Source of the DNA: an uncultured Campylobacter sp.
GTDB lineage: Bacteria; Campylobacterota; Campylobacteria; Campylobacterales; Campylobacteraceae
Direction: 5' to 3'
DNA length: 64,000 bases
Assembly: GCF_938017775.1 (NCBI RefSeq)
Contig: NZ_CALIIU010000022.1
Coordinates: 1 to 64,000 of the forward strand
The position numbers were made by a program, and so were the translations under genes. Of this stretch, positions 25,461-34,621 are shown piece by piece (the first letter of the stretch is position 1; every line of letters starts with the position of its first letter). The notes beneath the pieces were generated by a model, which saw only the letters and a program-made list of their open reading frames with translations, did not search any database and was not told the DNA's origin.

Positions 25461-26984
25461 TCAAGCAAATTCGCTCCAAGCCTTCATGCTCCCCGTATCC
25501 TTAAATCTTTGATGCCACGACAGCGCCTCGCTTAGGATGTGCGGAGTATGCCCAGCACAGGGCTGCGCACATGCCCGCTCAAAATAATCTCTCAGTGCGT
25601 CTTGGTAAGTGGGATGTGCGATACTTATCATCGCGCGAGCCCGCTCACGAGGGCATTTACCGCGCAGATCGGCGATACCGTATTCGGTGATGATGACCTG
25701 GGTGTCGTGCTCAGTATGATCGACGTGGCTTACGAATGGCACGATAGCGCTGATTGCGCCGCCTTTAGCGAGCGATGGGCTCAAAAATAGCGACAAATAT
25801 CCGTTGCGAGCGAAGTCACCGCTACCGCCAATACCGTTTTTCATCTGCGAACCCATGACGTTAGTGGAGTTTACGTTGCCGTAGATGTCCGCCTCTAGCA
25901 TGCCATTCATCGATACGACGCCGAGCTTTCTGATGAGCGCTGGCGAGTTGGAGACATCTTGCGAACGCAGTATGATGTGCTTGCGGTAGAAATCGATGTT
26001 TTTTTGAAATTCCTCGACACCTGCGGGGCTAAGCGATAGCGCCGTGGCACTTGCAGTGCCTACGACGCCTCTTTTGATGAGATCTAGCATGCCGTCTTGG
26101 ATCACCTCGGAGTAGCATTGCAGCCCTTGATAGCCAGCATTTTGTAGTGAGCTAAGCACGGCATTGGCGACGTTGCCGATGCCCGATTGTAGCGGCAGTA
26201 GCTTCTTTGCGGGAAGTCTGCCACAAGCCTCCTCGTTTTTTAAGAATTTTACGACGTTGCGGCCGATCGCACTTGAAATTTCATCCACGGCGGTAAAATT
26301 ATTGACGCGATCATGCGTCCTAGCCTCTATTACAGCGACTACTTTGGCAGGATCTACATGCATATAGGGGCTGCCTACACGATCGCCTACGTGCTTGATC
26401 GGCAGATCCTCAGCATGCGGCGGCAGGCGCAGATCCGTAACGTCGTGAATGCCCTCCAGCTCAAGCGGCTGATAGTAATTCACTTCTAAAATAACGCGAT
26501 CGGCGATATCGAGCCAGGCTTGATTATTGCCTAGCGACGTGGACGGCACGAGCTCGCCGCTTTCTTTAATCGCCACTACTTCGATCACAGCAAAGTTTAG
26601 ATGCGGAAAAAAGCCCGCCTTAAGCTGCGCGGCAAGGCTTGATAGATGCACGTCCGTGTATCGCACGGCGCCGCTATTTATCGCACGGCGCATATCGGCA
26701 TCCGTAAAAAACGGCACGCGAAAGCTCACGGCACCTGCTTTTGCCAAAACTCCGTCTAAAAGCGGATCGGTCGATGCGCCTGTAAAAATTTCGATTTGAT
26801 AGGGCTCGCCTTTTTCGTGCAGCGCTGTCACTCGTTGTGCCAGAGCTTGTGGTAGCGCTAGCGCGCAGCCCGCCCCAACAAAGCCGCTAAAGCCCACCGA
26901 TGCGCCGTTTGGGATCAGCTCGCAGGCTTTCTCGGCGCTCATAACTTTTGATTTTAGATATTCGTTTTGCACGCGTGAGTTCAT
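25461..26984 (-). CDS. Acetyl-CoA hydrolase/transferase family: succinyl-CoA:acetate CoA-transferase
   Basis: 507 residues, the usual length of AarC/Cat1-type class I CoA-transferases. Features are NGASVGFSGFVGAGCA near the start, the catalytic-glutamate segment CYSEVIQDGMLDL (~290-302), SMNGMLEADIYGNVNST and KNGIGGSGDFARNG (CoA/oxyanion region), and EYGIADLRGKCPRERA. It exchanges CoA between succinyl-CoA (or another acyl-CoA) and acetate, linking acetate metabolism to the TCA cycle. Stand-alone gene, flanked by long non-coding stretches. Confidence 0.9.
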   Translation of the reverse strand: MNSRVQNEYLKSKVMSAEKACELIPNGASVGFSGFVGAGCALALPQALAQRVTALHEKGEPYQIEIFTGASTDPLLDGVLAKAGAVSFRVPFFTDADMRRAINSGAVRYTDVHLSSLAAQLKAGFFPHLNFAVIEVVAIKESGELVPSTSLGNNQAWLDIADRVILEVNYYQPLELEGIHDVTDLRLPPHAEDLPIKHVGDRVGSPYMHVDPAKVVAVIEARTHDRVNNFTAVDEISSAIGRNVVKFLKNEEACGRLPAKKLLPLQSGIGNVANAVLSSLQNAGYQGLQCYSEVIQDGMLDLIKRGVVGTASATALSLSPAGVEEFQKNIDFYRKHIILRSQDVSNSPALIRKLGVVSMNGMLEADIYGNVNSTNVMGSQMKNGIGGSGDFARNGYLSLFLSPSLAKGGAISAIVPFVSHVDHTEHDTQVIITEYGIADLRGKCPRERARAMISIAHPTYQDALRDYFERACAQPCAGHTPHILSEALSWHQRFKDTGSMKAWSEFA

Positions 26985-27974
26985 TTTCCGTCCTAGCCGT
27001 GATTTGGGCGAAATTATAATATTTTTGCGCTAAATTTCAAAATCTAAAATTTCGTGCACGAGCTAGGCCATAGAGCAAAATATGAGGCGCGATCGGTTGG
27101 GATACGCCGCAAACGCTTCCGATCAGACTTTTTGCTTCGGCGGTTTGCAATACCCACTTGCGCGAGCACCCCGTAAATAGGGTTTTAAGCGTGATTAGAG
27201 CTTAGTCTGATGGTCTCGCTGCGATACTGCAAACAACTTATCGCGCGCCGAATTTTGCGGAATTTAGGCGCAAAATTTACGCATAATTTGTGGCCGCGAT
27301 ATTTAAATTTAAGCTTCCTTTTGCAATTTAATCGCTCGCCGCACTCAAATTTAAATCCCCGCCTCGCAATTTTAAAATGGATGTTTTGAAATTTATCGCT
27401 CGTGACGTTTAAATTCCGCGCCTAACACAAGCCTTGAACTCATATTTGAAATTACATCGCTTGCGATGCACGCATTTGCCCGTTACGCTTGAATTTTAAT
27501 CCGCATTAATTGAAATTCTAGCTGCTTAAAATTATCGCCTCCTCGCACAAGACGGCAGTTTAAAATTCCAATTTCGCGCTTTTTTTGGGAGGGCGGCTCG
27601 ACGTAGATACGTAAAATTTTGATAAATTTTACGCTTGCGAAATTCTAAAAAATTATATCATCGTCACTACTAAATTGCAGATTTGTTTAAATTCTAGTTC
27701 TTAAAATTGTAACTCCAGCTGTTACACGGGATTTTTAATTTTAAAGTTGTAGCCCCAGCCGTTACACGAGATTTTTAATTCAAAGAGCCTTGCCGCGTAA
27801 ATTCTAATCTCTCTGAGCCCAAAAATTGACGCCGCTTAATACATGAATTTAAAAGCGTTTTAGAATTCAAATTTAGCCCGCCTTGTTACCATTTTCGGTC
27901 GAGCTCTATAAAATTTCGGCAAATTTTATACTCGCGGAATTTTAAACTCTATCGCCGTGAAATAGAGCGGAATT
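26985..27974. other. Long intergenic stretch with repeats
   Basis: About 990 bp without a supported gene on either strand. It holds many AAATTT-containing phrases and one 40-bp tandem duplication (27701..27780). Phrases such as CGCCTCGCAATTTTAAAAT and TGACGTTTAAATTCCGCGCC recur in diverged form, as if the whole stretch grew by repeated local duplication. Confidence 0.6.
27701..27780 (+). repeat. 40-bp tandem duplication (two copies)
   Basis: 27701-27740 and 27741-27780 align over their full length with five differences, all transitions. Shared core: GTTACACG, then GATTTTTAATT. No hairpin of note and no coding potential. Confidence 0.85.
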
Positions 27975-28493
27975 TTATCTCTGCGGCTTGCCGTCGCCGA
28001 ATTTAGCGACTATCTCCTCGCTGCAGCTCTCCTTGGGCGCCCAGCCTTCGCGCTTCATCCGCGCCAGATTGTCGCACGCCTCCTGCGAGCCGCCCTCGCA
28101 AAGCTCGTCGTATATCACGAGGCTGCGGCACTGCCCGCTCGCGAAGCTCTCCAGCGCCGCGGCATTGCCTAGGCAGGCTCGCTCGCGCAGATCGCTCATC
28201 GCGCGCCCGCCCGCGCCGTCCGTTTTGCCTCCCTGCTTCCGCTCAGCGAGGGTTGCGAGCTCGCACGCGCCTGCGAAAAAGCCCTGCGCTTTTAGGCGGT
28301 TTCGCACGACGCCGCGACCGCCCAGCTCGTATCTCATCGCCGCTTCGTAGCATGCGGCGGCGTCCTTTTTGCTGCATTTTGCTAAAAGCGCGCTAGTTTT
28401 TGCGCCGCTAAATTTAAACTCTTTGGCTTCGCCGTCCGTGTTTGCCAAACTAAGCGCCAGCGCCGCCGCCAGCGCAAGCTTTAAAGCCTTCAT
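27975..28493 (-). CDS. Exported Cys-rich Sel1-like protein
   Basis: 172 residues with signal peptide (ALAAALALSLANTDGEA). Mature part has paired cysteines spaced like Sel1-like/Hcp repeats (CSKKDAAACYEAAMRYELGG, CLGNAAALESFASGQC, CEGGSQEACDNLARM). Such periplasmic repeat proteins form disulphide-braced helical hairpins and usually act in protein-protein interaction. Specific role unknown. A second, related gene lies upstream at 28632..29189. Confidence 0.65.
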   Translation of the reverse strand: MKALKLALAAALALSLANTDGEAKEFKFSGAKTSALLAKCSKKDAAACYEAAMRYELGGRGVVRNRLKAQGFFAGACELATLAERKQGGKTDGAGGRAMSDLRERACLGNAAALESFASGQCRSLVIYDELCEGGSQEACDNLARMKREGWAPKESCSEEIVAKFGDGKPQR

Positions 28494-28631
28494 CTCTGCT
28501 CCTTTTTTCGTTTATCTGCCGCTCGCCCCGATTTACTGCTTCATTGCACCGCATCCGTCGCCCGCTAAAATTTAAAAGGTTCACGCGCCTTATTTGCGAT
28601 CGAAGCTTGGAATTTTATCGCCTCTGTCGCG

Positions 28632-29189
28632 CTAATTTTTCGGCAGCAGATCGAGCACCGCGCAGGCGCGCTTGTTGTGCATTTTGCATGCCTTATCTAG
28701 CGCTTGCCCCGAGAGCTCAAAACTTTGAGGAGTGCCGATTCCTTGGAGATATTTGACCGACAGCTCGTAGCAAGCTTCGCTACTGCCGGCATCGCACTGC
28801 TCGCGAAAAAGCTCAAACGACGCCACGACGTCCTTCTCCACGCCCAAGCCGCGCCCTAGCGCATCTGCGTAGAAAAAGCACGATAGCTGATCTTTTCGTT
28901 CGCAGCCGCTTTTCAGACCGCGCGCGACGCGATCGCAGGAGCCTTCGTCGCTTTTTACGATGCAGCTTTGCAGATCCGCCCGCGAAATTCCGTCCGTTTG
29001 GATGACCGCATCGGCGCTGCTTTGCGAGCCGGCGCTTGCTTCGCCGCTCTTTATAAAGTGCGCGTTTTGCGTAGCAGTCTCGCCGATACTCGTTGTTTTG
29101 CTCGCCGCAGAAATTTTATCCGCCCGCGCGCTCTCGCCACAGTTTGCCGCAAGGGCGCAAAATAGCGCCAAAAATAGAAATTTTTTCAT
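28632..29189 (-). CDS. Exported Sel1-like repeat protein
   Basis: 185 residues from the ATG at 29189, placed 7 bases after CGGAGG; a longer frame from 29216 has no ribosome-binding site. Signal peptide MKKFLFLALFCALAANC, then a Ser/Ala-rich linker, then Sel1-type repeats with cysteine pairs (CERKDQLSCFFYADALGRGL, CDAGSSEACYELSVKYLQGI, CKMHNKRACAVLDLL). Likely periplasmic or secreted; may form a pair with the neighbouring gene. Confidence 0.7.
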   Translation of the reverse strand: MKKFLFLALFCALAANCGESARADKISAASKTTSIGETATQNAHFIKSGEASAGSQSSADAVIQTDGISRADLQSCIVKSDEGSCDRVARGLKSGCERKDQLSCFFYADALGRGLGVEKDVVASFELFREQCDAGSSEACYELSVKYLQGIGTPQSFELSGQALDKACKMHNKRACAVLDLLPKN

Positions 29190-29327
29190 ACCCGCCTCCG
29201 TTAAATTTAGTGCCATTTTAATTAAAAATGCTGAATTTAATAAAAATGCGCCTCTGCTCTAAATTTTAGCTTTGTGTCGCAGCGTGTTTGAAGTGCGAAA
29301 TTTAAAGCACGCCGCCAAAGCGATCGA

Positions 29328-29759
29328 TCACAGGCTCTTTAGCGCCGCAAGTACGTTTTGCGCGTCCTGTTCTGGTTCAGCGATTCGGCTAAAGCGCTTT
29401 ATCTCCTTGCCGTCTCTAAAAATTAGGGTTTGGCGGTGGTAAAATTTCTTCCCGTCGCCGGTAGTGAAGGTTTCGAGCCGAAGCGGCGCTTCAAGCTCGA
29501 ATTTTTCGTCGTTTATGAACTCAAACGAGGCGCCCGTAGCGCGCTTAAACTCGCTCGTGCCCGCCTCACCCATGCTGCCTACGGCGATAAGCTCGAAGCC
29601 TAGGGCTTTTATCTGCGCAAGCGCGCTCTCGTAGGCCTTGCACTGAAGCGTGCAGCCCGTAAGCCCCGCCACGTCGCGCAACTCTGCGGGCAAAAATTTG
29701 CCGCTGCCGCCCATTTTCGGATAGGTAAAAACCACGCAATTTTTCGGTAAATTTATCAT
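29328..29759 (-). CDS. Peroxiredoxin/redoxin-like protein
   Basis: 143 residues. VVFTYPKMGGSGKFLP is followed by GLTGCTLQCKAYE, which places a Cys in the peroxiredoxin-like (pGCT) position with a second Cys four residues on, then IAVGSMGEAGTSEFKRA and ETFTTGDGKKFYHRQTLIF. This is the thioredoxin-fold pattern of BCP-like peroxiredoxins. It presumably reduces peroxides in the cytoplasm; no signal peptide. Diverged from classic Prx/BCP, so the exact class is uncertain. Confidence 0.65.
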   Translation of the reverse strand: MINLPKNCVVFTYPKMGGSGKFLPAELRDVAGLTGCTLQCKAYESALAQIKALGFELIAVGSMGEAGTSEFKRATGASFEFINDEKFELEAPLRLETFTTGDGKKFYHRQTLIFRDGKEIKRFSRIAEPEQDAQNVLAALKSL

Positions 29760-30105
29760 CTCTCGCCTTTTGATCGAAATAAGGTCGCAAAAATAGCATA
29801 AAAAATCTTAAACCCGCTTAATGGATGAAATTTTGCAGCTTCTGGGTATCATTGACGAGCTGTGTTTAAGCAAGGATTTTTGGCGGCGCAAACGAGAGCG
29901 GTGAACCCGTAAGTGGAATTTTACTACCAAATAAGCGGGAGTTAAAAAGATTGCACGACAAAGGTCTCGGTTCCGCGCGGCGCTATCGTTAGGTGATTAA
30001 ATTTTATGCTAGCTTTGAGTAGAATTTTAACCGAATCGCCCTTATTCGGCTTTAAGCAATAGCGTTATAAAATAATCGAATAAAAAATCATAATAAGGAA
30101 AGCAA
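29760..30105. other. Intergenic stretch
   Basis: No supported gene. A 27-codon frame at 29821..29904 (starting MDEILQLLGIIDELC) looks protein-like but has no ribosome-binding site and no continuation; it may be the head of a lost gene. Confidence 0.4.
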
Positions 30106-30840
30106 ATGATAAATGATGACTTTAAAAGATGGGCTTTGAATTTCGGCAGTTGTGACGGCGGTGATATAGGCTCGCCGAAAAACCCTAGTATTTGGCTTTG
30201 CGGATTAGAGTGGGGAGGTGGTTTTAAAGAAGAAGAACTACAAAATATTTTTAAAAATAATGATTTAAAAATTCCTGCCATATACGAGGATTGTAAGGAA
30301 AATTTAAAATACCAGTTTAATATAAAAGCTATAAAACTTTTGGCGGCAATAAACGGTGAAGAAAATCATGTCAAATTTAATGAAACTTTTAAACCGTTTT
30401 CGCGAGGCGGCAAAGGATACTTTAAGATGAATTTATATCCTTTATCCTTTAAAGATACTAATCACAGCAGATGGACTGAAGCTATTAGCAAAGAAACGGG
30501 TTTTAAAGATAAAGACGAATATATTAAATGGATTAGATTAAACAGATTTCCGATATTTAACTCATGGGCAAAAGAATATAGACCAAAGATAATTATTTGT
30601 ACGGGCATAAGTTATAAAGATGACTTTATTGTAGCGTTCGGCGATCAAAATACGCAGCTACAAGAAAGAAATTTCAAGGATTACAAGAAATTTTTCTATT
30701 TTAAAAATAGCTACGGAGCGCTGGTTGTGATAATTTACTTTTTAGGTGGTCGTCACGGGCTTAAAAGCGATGAAGAAATAAGACAAACGGGTAAAGAAAT
30801 AGCTAAAATTTATGAAGCGTATTTATCGGAATTGGATTAA
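30106..30840 (+). CDS. Hypothetical protein, AT-rich; possibly uracil-DNA-glycosylase-like fold
   Basis: 244 residues, ribosome-binding site AATAAGGAAAGCAA. No membrane segment. Segments PSIWLCGLEWGGGF, GYFKMNLYPLSF, FPIFNSWAKEYRPKIIICTG and VVIIYFLGGRHGL are arranged like the glycine-rich, substrate and leucine/His loops of UDG-superfamily folds, but key catalytic residues cannot be assigned, so this is only a suggestion. Base composition is far more AT-rich than both neighbours, suggesting recent acquisition. Confidence 0.6.
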   Translation: MINDDFKRWALNFGSCDGGDIGSPKNPSIWLCGLEWGGGFKEEELQNIFKNNDLKIPAIYEDCKENLKYQFNIKAIKLLAAINGEENHVKFNETFKPFSRGGKGYFKMNLYPLSFKDTNHSRWTEAISKETGFKDKDEYIKWIRLNRFPIFNSWAKEYRPKIIICTGISYKDDFIVAFGDQNTQLQERNFKDYKKFFYFKNSYGALVVIIYFLGGRHGLKSDEEIRQTGKEIAKIYEAYLSELD

Positions 30841-30921
30841 TAAAATTCTCCATATAACTTGGATATTTAAATAGATTTTGTTAAACCCCATATTTTGGTT
30901 TCGTTTTGTTATCATAGAATT

Positions 30922-31932
30922 TTACTCGTTGTTTCCGGCGATCGTTTCGATTAGTTTGCGTTTGTTTCGGCGGTTGTAAAGCACCGACGAAAGGAGCGAT
31001 AGCGCGATGAATAAGATCCCCACGGTGCCCGTTATGATCTCGCTTACTTCAAATTTCAGCTTGGCAAACATTATAAACGCCAAACACGCGATAGCGTAGT
31101 GCGCGCCGTGCTCCAGATAGGCAAAGTGCGACAGCGTGCCGCGGGCGATGAGATACAGAGTGATGGAGCGCACGAACATCGCGCCGGCGCCGAGACCTAG
31201 CATGATGATGAAGATATTATCGCTTAGCGCAAACGCCCCGATCACGCCGTCGAAGCTAAAGCTCGCGTCCAAGGTTTCTAAATACAAAAAGCCCGCAAGG
31301 CCGTTTTTTACGCCGTCCGTGCCGAAAAGGCGGTCGAAGCAGGAGATGAGCAGATAGAGCAGGATCGCGCCGAAATACGCCGCGCCGAGCGTCGCTGAAC
31401 CCGTTTTAGCAAGCAGCACGAGCCCCGCGGCTAGAGCGATCAGCGTGGGCGCGTTTGGAATGCGCTTTAAAAATCGCACTACAGCGTTATTTTCGATTAT
31501 GCCTAGCCAATGTAGCTCGCGCTGCGCATCGAAGAAAAAATCGCAAAAGACCATCAGTAAAAAAGCACCGCCGAAAACGTAAATTTGCGCTTCGTTCTCG
31601 CTTAAAATTTCATGGTAGCGCTGCGGTTGCTTAAGTGCCAGCATGAGGGTTTGCCAAAGTCCTAGATGCGCGCTTGCGGCGACGATTAGCACGGGAAATA
31701 AAAATCTCATCCCGAAAACCGCGATCGGAATGCCCCAGAGGATAAATCTGCTCTGCCACACCGGCGCCATATCTTTTAGCACCTTGGCATTGACTACGGC
31801 GTTGTCGAAGCTAAGGCTGATTTCCAGCGCGCATAAAAGCGCGCAGATATAAGCGGCACCAGCGCCGCCGATATAAAACGCGATAGCAAGCGCAATTAGG
31901 CTTACTACAAAAGAGGAGTAAAAATATTTCAT
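30922..31932 (-). CDS. DUF475-family (TerC-like) integral membrane protein
   Basis: 336 residues if started at 31932 (MKYFYSSFVVSLIALAI); the frame extends 12 codons further but through a basic non-conserved lead. About nine hydrophobic helices. ALEISLSFDNAVVNAKVL and LDASFSFDGVIGAFALSDNI are the two family acidic motifs related to TerC. Putative metal or ion transporter in the inner membrane; substrate unproven. Divergent from the NhaC-like gene. Confidence 0.8.
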   Translation of the reverse strand: MKYFYSSFVVSLIALAIAFYIGGAGAAYICALLCALEISLSFDNAVVNAKVLKDMAPVWQSRFILWGIPIAVFGMRFLFPVLIVAASAHLGLWQTLMLALKQPQRYHEILSENEAQIYVFGGAFLLMVFCDFFFDAQRELHWLGIIENNAVVRFLKRIPNAPTLIALAAGLVLLAKTGSATLGAAYFGAILLYLLISCFDRLFGTDGVKNGLAGFLYLETLDASFSFDGVIGAFALSDNIFIIMLGLGAGAMFVRSITLYLIARGTLSHFAYLEHGAHYAIACLAFIMFAKLKFEVSEIITGTVGILFIALSLLSSVLYNRRNKRKLIETIAGNNE

Positions 31933-31987
31933 CGCTGTCCTAGCCGATTTTTTGCGCGATTTTAGCAAAATTTAGCCCTAAATTCTA

Positions 31988-31993
31988 TATAAT
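31988..31993 (+). promoter_or_regulatory. -10 box of the NhaC-like gene
   Basis: TATAAT (context CTATATAATTGC) lies 27 bp before the ATG at 32020 in the divergent gap. Confidence 0.5.
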
Positions 31994-32019
31994 TGCAAAA
32001 ATTCCAAAAAAGGCAAAAG

Positions 32020-33339
32020 ATGCTTACCAATCCCGTATTTATCAGTATCTGTGTGATGTGCGCGCTATGCTTGCTGAGGTGCAACGTAATGCTTGCGATC
32101 CTAATCGGCACGATCTGCGCCGTGCTCTCAAGCAAGATCCCGCTGGGCGATGCCATAAATTTATTCATAAACGGCAACCCCGAAAACGCCGGGAGCCTCG
32201 GCATGGGCGGAAATTTAGAAACCGCACTTTCGTATCTGCTGCTAGGCGTCATCGCAAGCGCGATCTCAAAGACCAACTTAACGGCGATCTTGGTGCGCGC
32301 GGTGGCAAATTTAATCAGCGACAAAAAATATATCTTTATCTTTTCGATCGCCTTCTTTGCGTGCTTTTCACAAAATTTAATCCCCGTGCATATCGCCTTT
32401 ATCCCGATTTTGATCCCGCCGTTAGTCAAGATCATGAACTCGCTAAAGATCGACCGCCGCGCCGTAGCGTGCGCGCTGACGTTCGGCTTGCAGACGCCGT
32501 ATATGGCGCTGCCGCTGGGATTCGGACTTATCTTTATGGGGCTAATCGAAAAAAATATGAACGCAAACGGCATCGCGGTAAGCCTTGGCGACATATCAAG
32601 CGTGATGTGGCTAAGCGCCGTGCCGATGCTCGTGGGTCTCATCCTAGCCGTGATCTACTACCGCAAGCCGAGGGAGTATGCCGAAACCAAACAGAGCCTG
32701 GATGCTCATTTTAGCGAGCTTAAGATGGGTATGCGCGAATGGGGTGCGCTAGCGGGCATCGCGGTGTGCTTCGCGGTGCAAATTTGGATCAAATCCCTTC
32801 CGTTTGCCGCGCTTAGCGGAATTTTGGTAATGCTTGCGAGCAAAGGCATCGAGTGGAAGAAGCTGGATAGCGTATTTGACGAAGGCGTGCATATGATGGG
32901 CTACATCGCGTTTTTGATGCTGATCGCTGCAGGATACGGCACTATCTTAAAAGAAACCGGCGGCGTGAATGAGCTGGTGCACGTAGCGAGCACTTTAAGC
33001 GGCGGCAAGCTCGGCGGTGCGCTGTTGATGATCGGTATCGGACTGCTAGTGACGATGGGCATAGGCTCGAGCTTCGGCACGATCCCTATCATCGCTACGA
33101 TATACTGCCCGCTAGCCGCGCAACTGGGCTTTAGTACGGCGGCGACGATCTTTATCATCGGCGTGGCCGCGGGTATCGGCGATGCGGGCTCGCCTGCGAG
33201 CGATAGCACGCTTGGACCTACCGTGGGGCTGAATATCGACGGCGGGCATAGCCACATCTGGGATACCTGCGTGCCGACCTTTATTTTCTTTAATATCCCG
33301 CTGATCATATTCGGCATAATCTTTTCGATGATGCTTTGA
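32020..33339 (+). CDS. Na+/H+ antiporter NhaC-like family protein
   Basis: 439 residues from the ATG at 32020; a TTG nine codons earlier is less likely. About 11 helices: FGLQTPYMALPLGFGLIFMG, ETGGVNELVHVASTLSGG, GIGSSFGTIPIIATIYCPLA and AGIGDAGSPASDSTLGPT are characteristic of the NhaC/YqkI-like group. Predicted inner-membrane sodium or solute:proton antiporter. Substrate assignment rests on family only. Confidence 0.82.
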   Translation: MLTNPVFISICVMCALCLLRCNVMLAILIGTICAVLSSKIPLGDAINLFINGNPENAGSLGMGGNLETALSYLLLGVIASAISKTNLTAILVRAVANLISDKKYIFIFSIAFFACFSQNLIPVHIAFIPILIPPLVKIMNSLKIDRRAVACALTFGLQTPYMALPLGFGLIFMGLIEKNMNANGIAVSLGDISSVMWLSAVPMLVGLILAVIYYRKPREYAETKQSLDAHFSELKMGMREWGALAGIAVCFAVQIWIKSLPFAALSGILVMLASKGIEWKKLDSVFDEGVHMMGYIAFLMLIAAGYGTILKETGGVNELVHVASTLSGGKLGGALLMIGIGLLVTMGIGSSFGTIPIIATIYCPLAAQLGFSTAATIFIIGVAAGIGDAGSPASDSTLGPTVGLNIDGGHSHIWDTCVPTFIFFNIPLIIFGIIFSMML

Positions 33340-33580
33340 AATTTTATAAAATTTAGCCGCGCGGTGATGCCTGTAAATTTATAAATTTACGAGCGCGTTC
33401 ATTTTTAAATTTAGCCGCGCGACTTTACTTTTAAATTTGCCTGCGCGATTTTGCCAAAATTTATTTGCGTCGCTCGCACGATCGGCTTAAATTTAACCGC
33501 TCGCGGCGCGTTGATAAAAATCATTGCTAAAATTTAAAATTTCGCATAAAATGGGCGAAATTTCATAGCAAGGAGCGGTG

Positions 33581-34024
33581 GTGGAGCAAATTTATCCTTA
33601 CGTGCAGATCGTCCATCTTATCTGTGCCATTATCTTTTTGGGCTACATATTTTTCGACGTCGTGATTTTTATGCGGCTTAAAGGCGCGCTGGGCGCGGAT
33701 TTTGAGCGCATTAAAAAGGCGATCGGCTCGCGCGCGATTAAGATCATGCCGGTTTGCCTTTTTACATTGATAATTACCGGCGGAATGATGATGAGCCGCT
33801 GGGTCGGAAGCGCTAATGGCGGGTATTTCGGCACGCCGCTTCAAAAAATCTTTATGCTAAAAGTCACGCTCGCGCTCATCGTCGCCGTGTGCGTAGCGAT
33901 AAATTTAAGCTGCCGCGCGATGGGAAGGCCTGCGTCTGAGTTTTTGCGAGCAAATATCCACAAAATCGCCTTTGTATTCGGATTCATCATCGTGCTTTGC
34001 GCCAAGCTGATGTTTGTAGTATGA
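33581..34024 (+). CDS. CopD-like small membrane protein
   Basis: 147 residues from the second of two adjacent GTG codons: AAGGAG at 33570-33575 is 5 bases from GTG 33581 but only 2 from GTG 33578. Four hydrophobic helices; VHLICAIIFLGYIFFDVVIF and ITGGMMMSRW resemble the CopD/DUF2269-type group with a conserved His in helix 1. Possibly haem or copper related, not established. The 240-bp gap upstream contains repeated AAATTTAGCCGCGCG phrases. Confidence 0.65.
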   Translation: MEQIYPYVQIVHLICAIIFLGYIFFDVVIFMRLKGALGADFERIKKAIGSRAIKIMPVCLFTLIITGGMMMSRWVGSANGGYFGTPLQKIFMLKVTLALIVAVCVAINLSCRAMGRPASEFLRANIHKIAFVFGFIIVLCAKLMFVV

Positions 34025-34515
34025 TTTATGGCGCAAAATTTAGCGCTGGCGGCGTGACTTTTATCGCGAAATTCTGCAGCGTGGCAAAGATTTAATTTTG
34101 CTTGCTTTTAAAATACGACGCTTGCTAAAAATTTTAAAATTCCGTTTTGCTGGGCGGAGCGTATAAATTTAAGAATTTTAAATTCTTCTATGTCTGCGCT
34201 AAAGCGCGAAATTTTAAAATTCCACTCCTTTTTTGTGCTGTTTTGCCAAATGCAACCTGCAAGATTTAATCTCATAAAATTTTAAAATTTCATCGCGAGT
34301 TTTAAAGCGCTCATAAAATTTCTCACCCAATTCTGCAGCTTTAAAATTTTGTAAAATTCTAAAATTTTAAAAATTTTAAATTTTACTGCTAGGACGCGGA
34401 TGAGAATTCTAAAAAACTCGCGCAAAATCGAAGTAAACAATGAAAAAGCGAATTTATTTGGCGACTTTACTTACTATTTAATAATCATTAAAGATATAAA
34501 AAGCTAAAATTGCTT
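34025..34515. other. Intergenic stretch rich in AAATTT palindromes
   Basis: No gene. It contains dense AAAATTTTAAAATT runs. ACTATTTAATAATCATTAAA around 34470-34490 is AT-rich, promoter-like sequence before the binding-protein array. Confidence 0.5.
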
Positions 34516-34587
34516 TTCGCCTGCGGGCGAATTTAATGTCTGCTTGCCATTCGCGCGGGATTTTGAGGTTTCCCGTAGCCGTGGCAA
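34516..34587 (+). promoter_or_regulatory. Structured leader upstream of the binding-protein array
   Basis: Two RNA hairpins are possible. The first is TTCGCC-TGCG-GGCGAA (34516-34531, perfect 6-bp stem, 4-nt loop). The second has outer pairing TTGCCA/TGGCAA (34544-34549 with 34582-34587) enclosing an inner CGGGA/TCCCG stem (34556-34560 with 34571-34575). The gene starts 35 bases later. It does not match any riboswitch I know. Confidence 0.4.
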
Positions 34588-34621
34588 TGGTTTTGAAATT
34601 ATTTATGAGAAAGGAAAAAAG

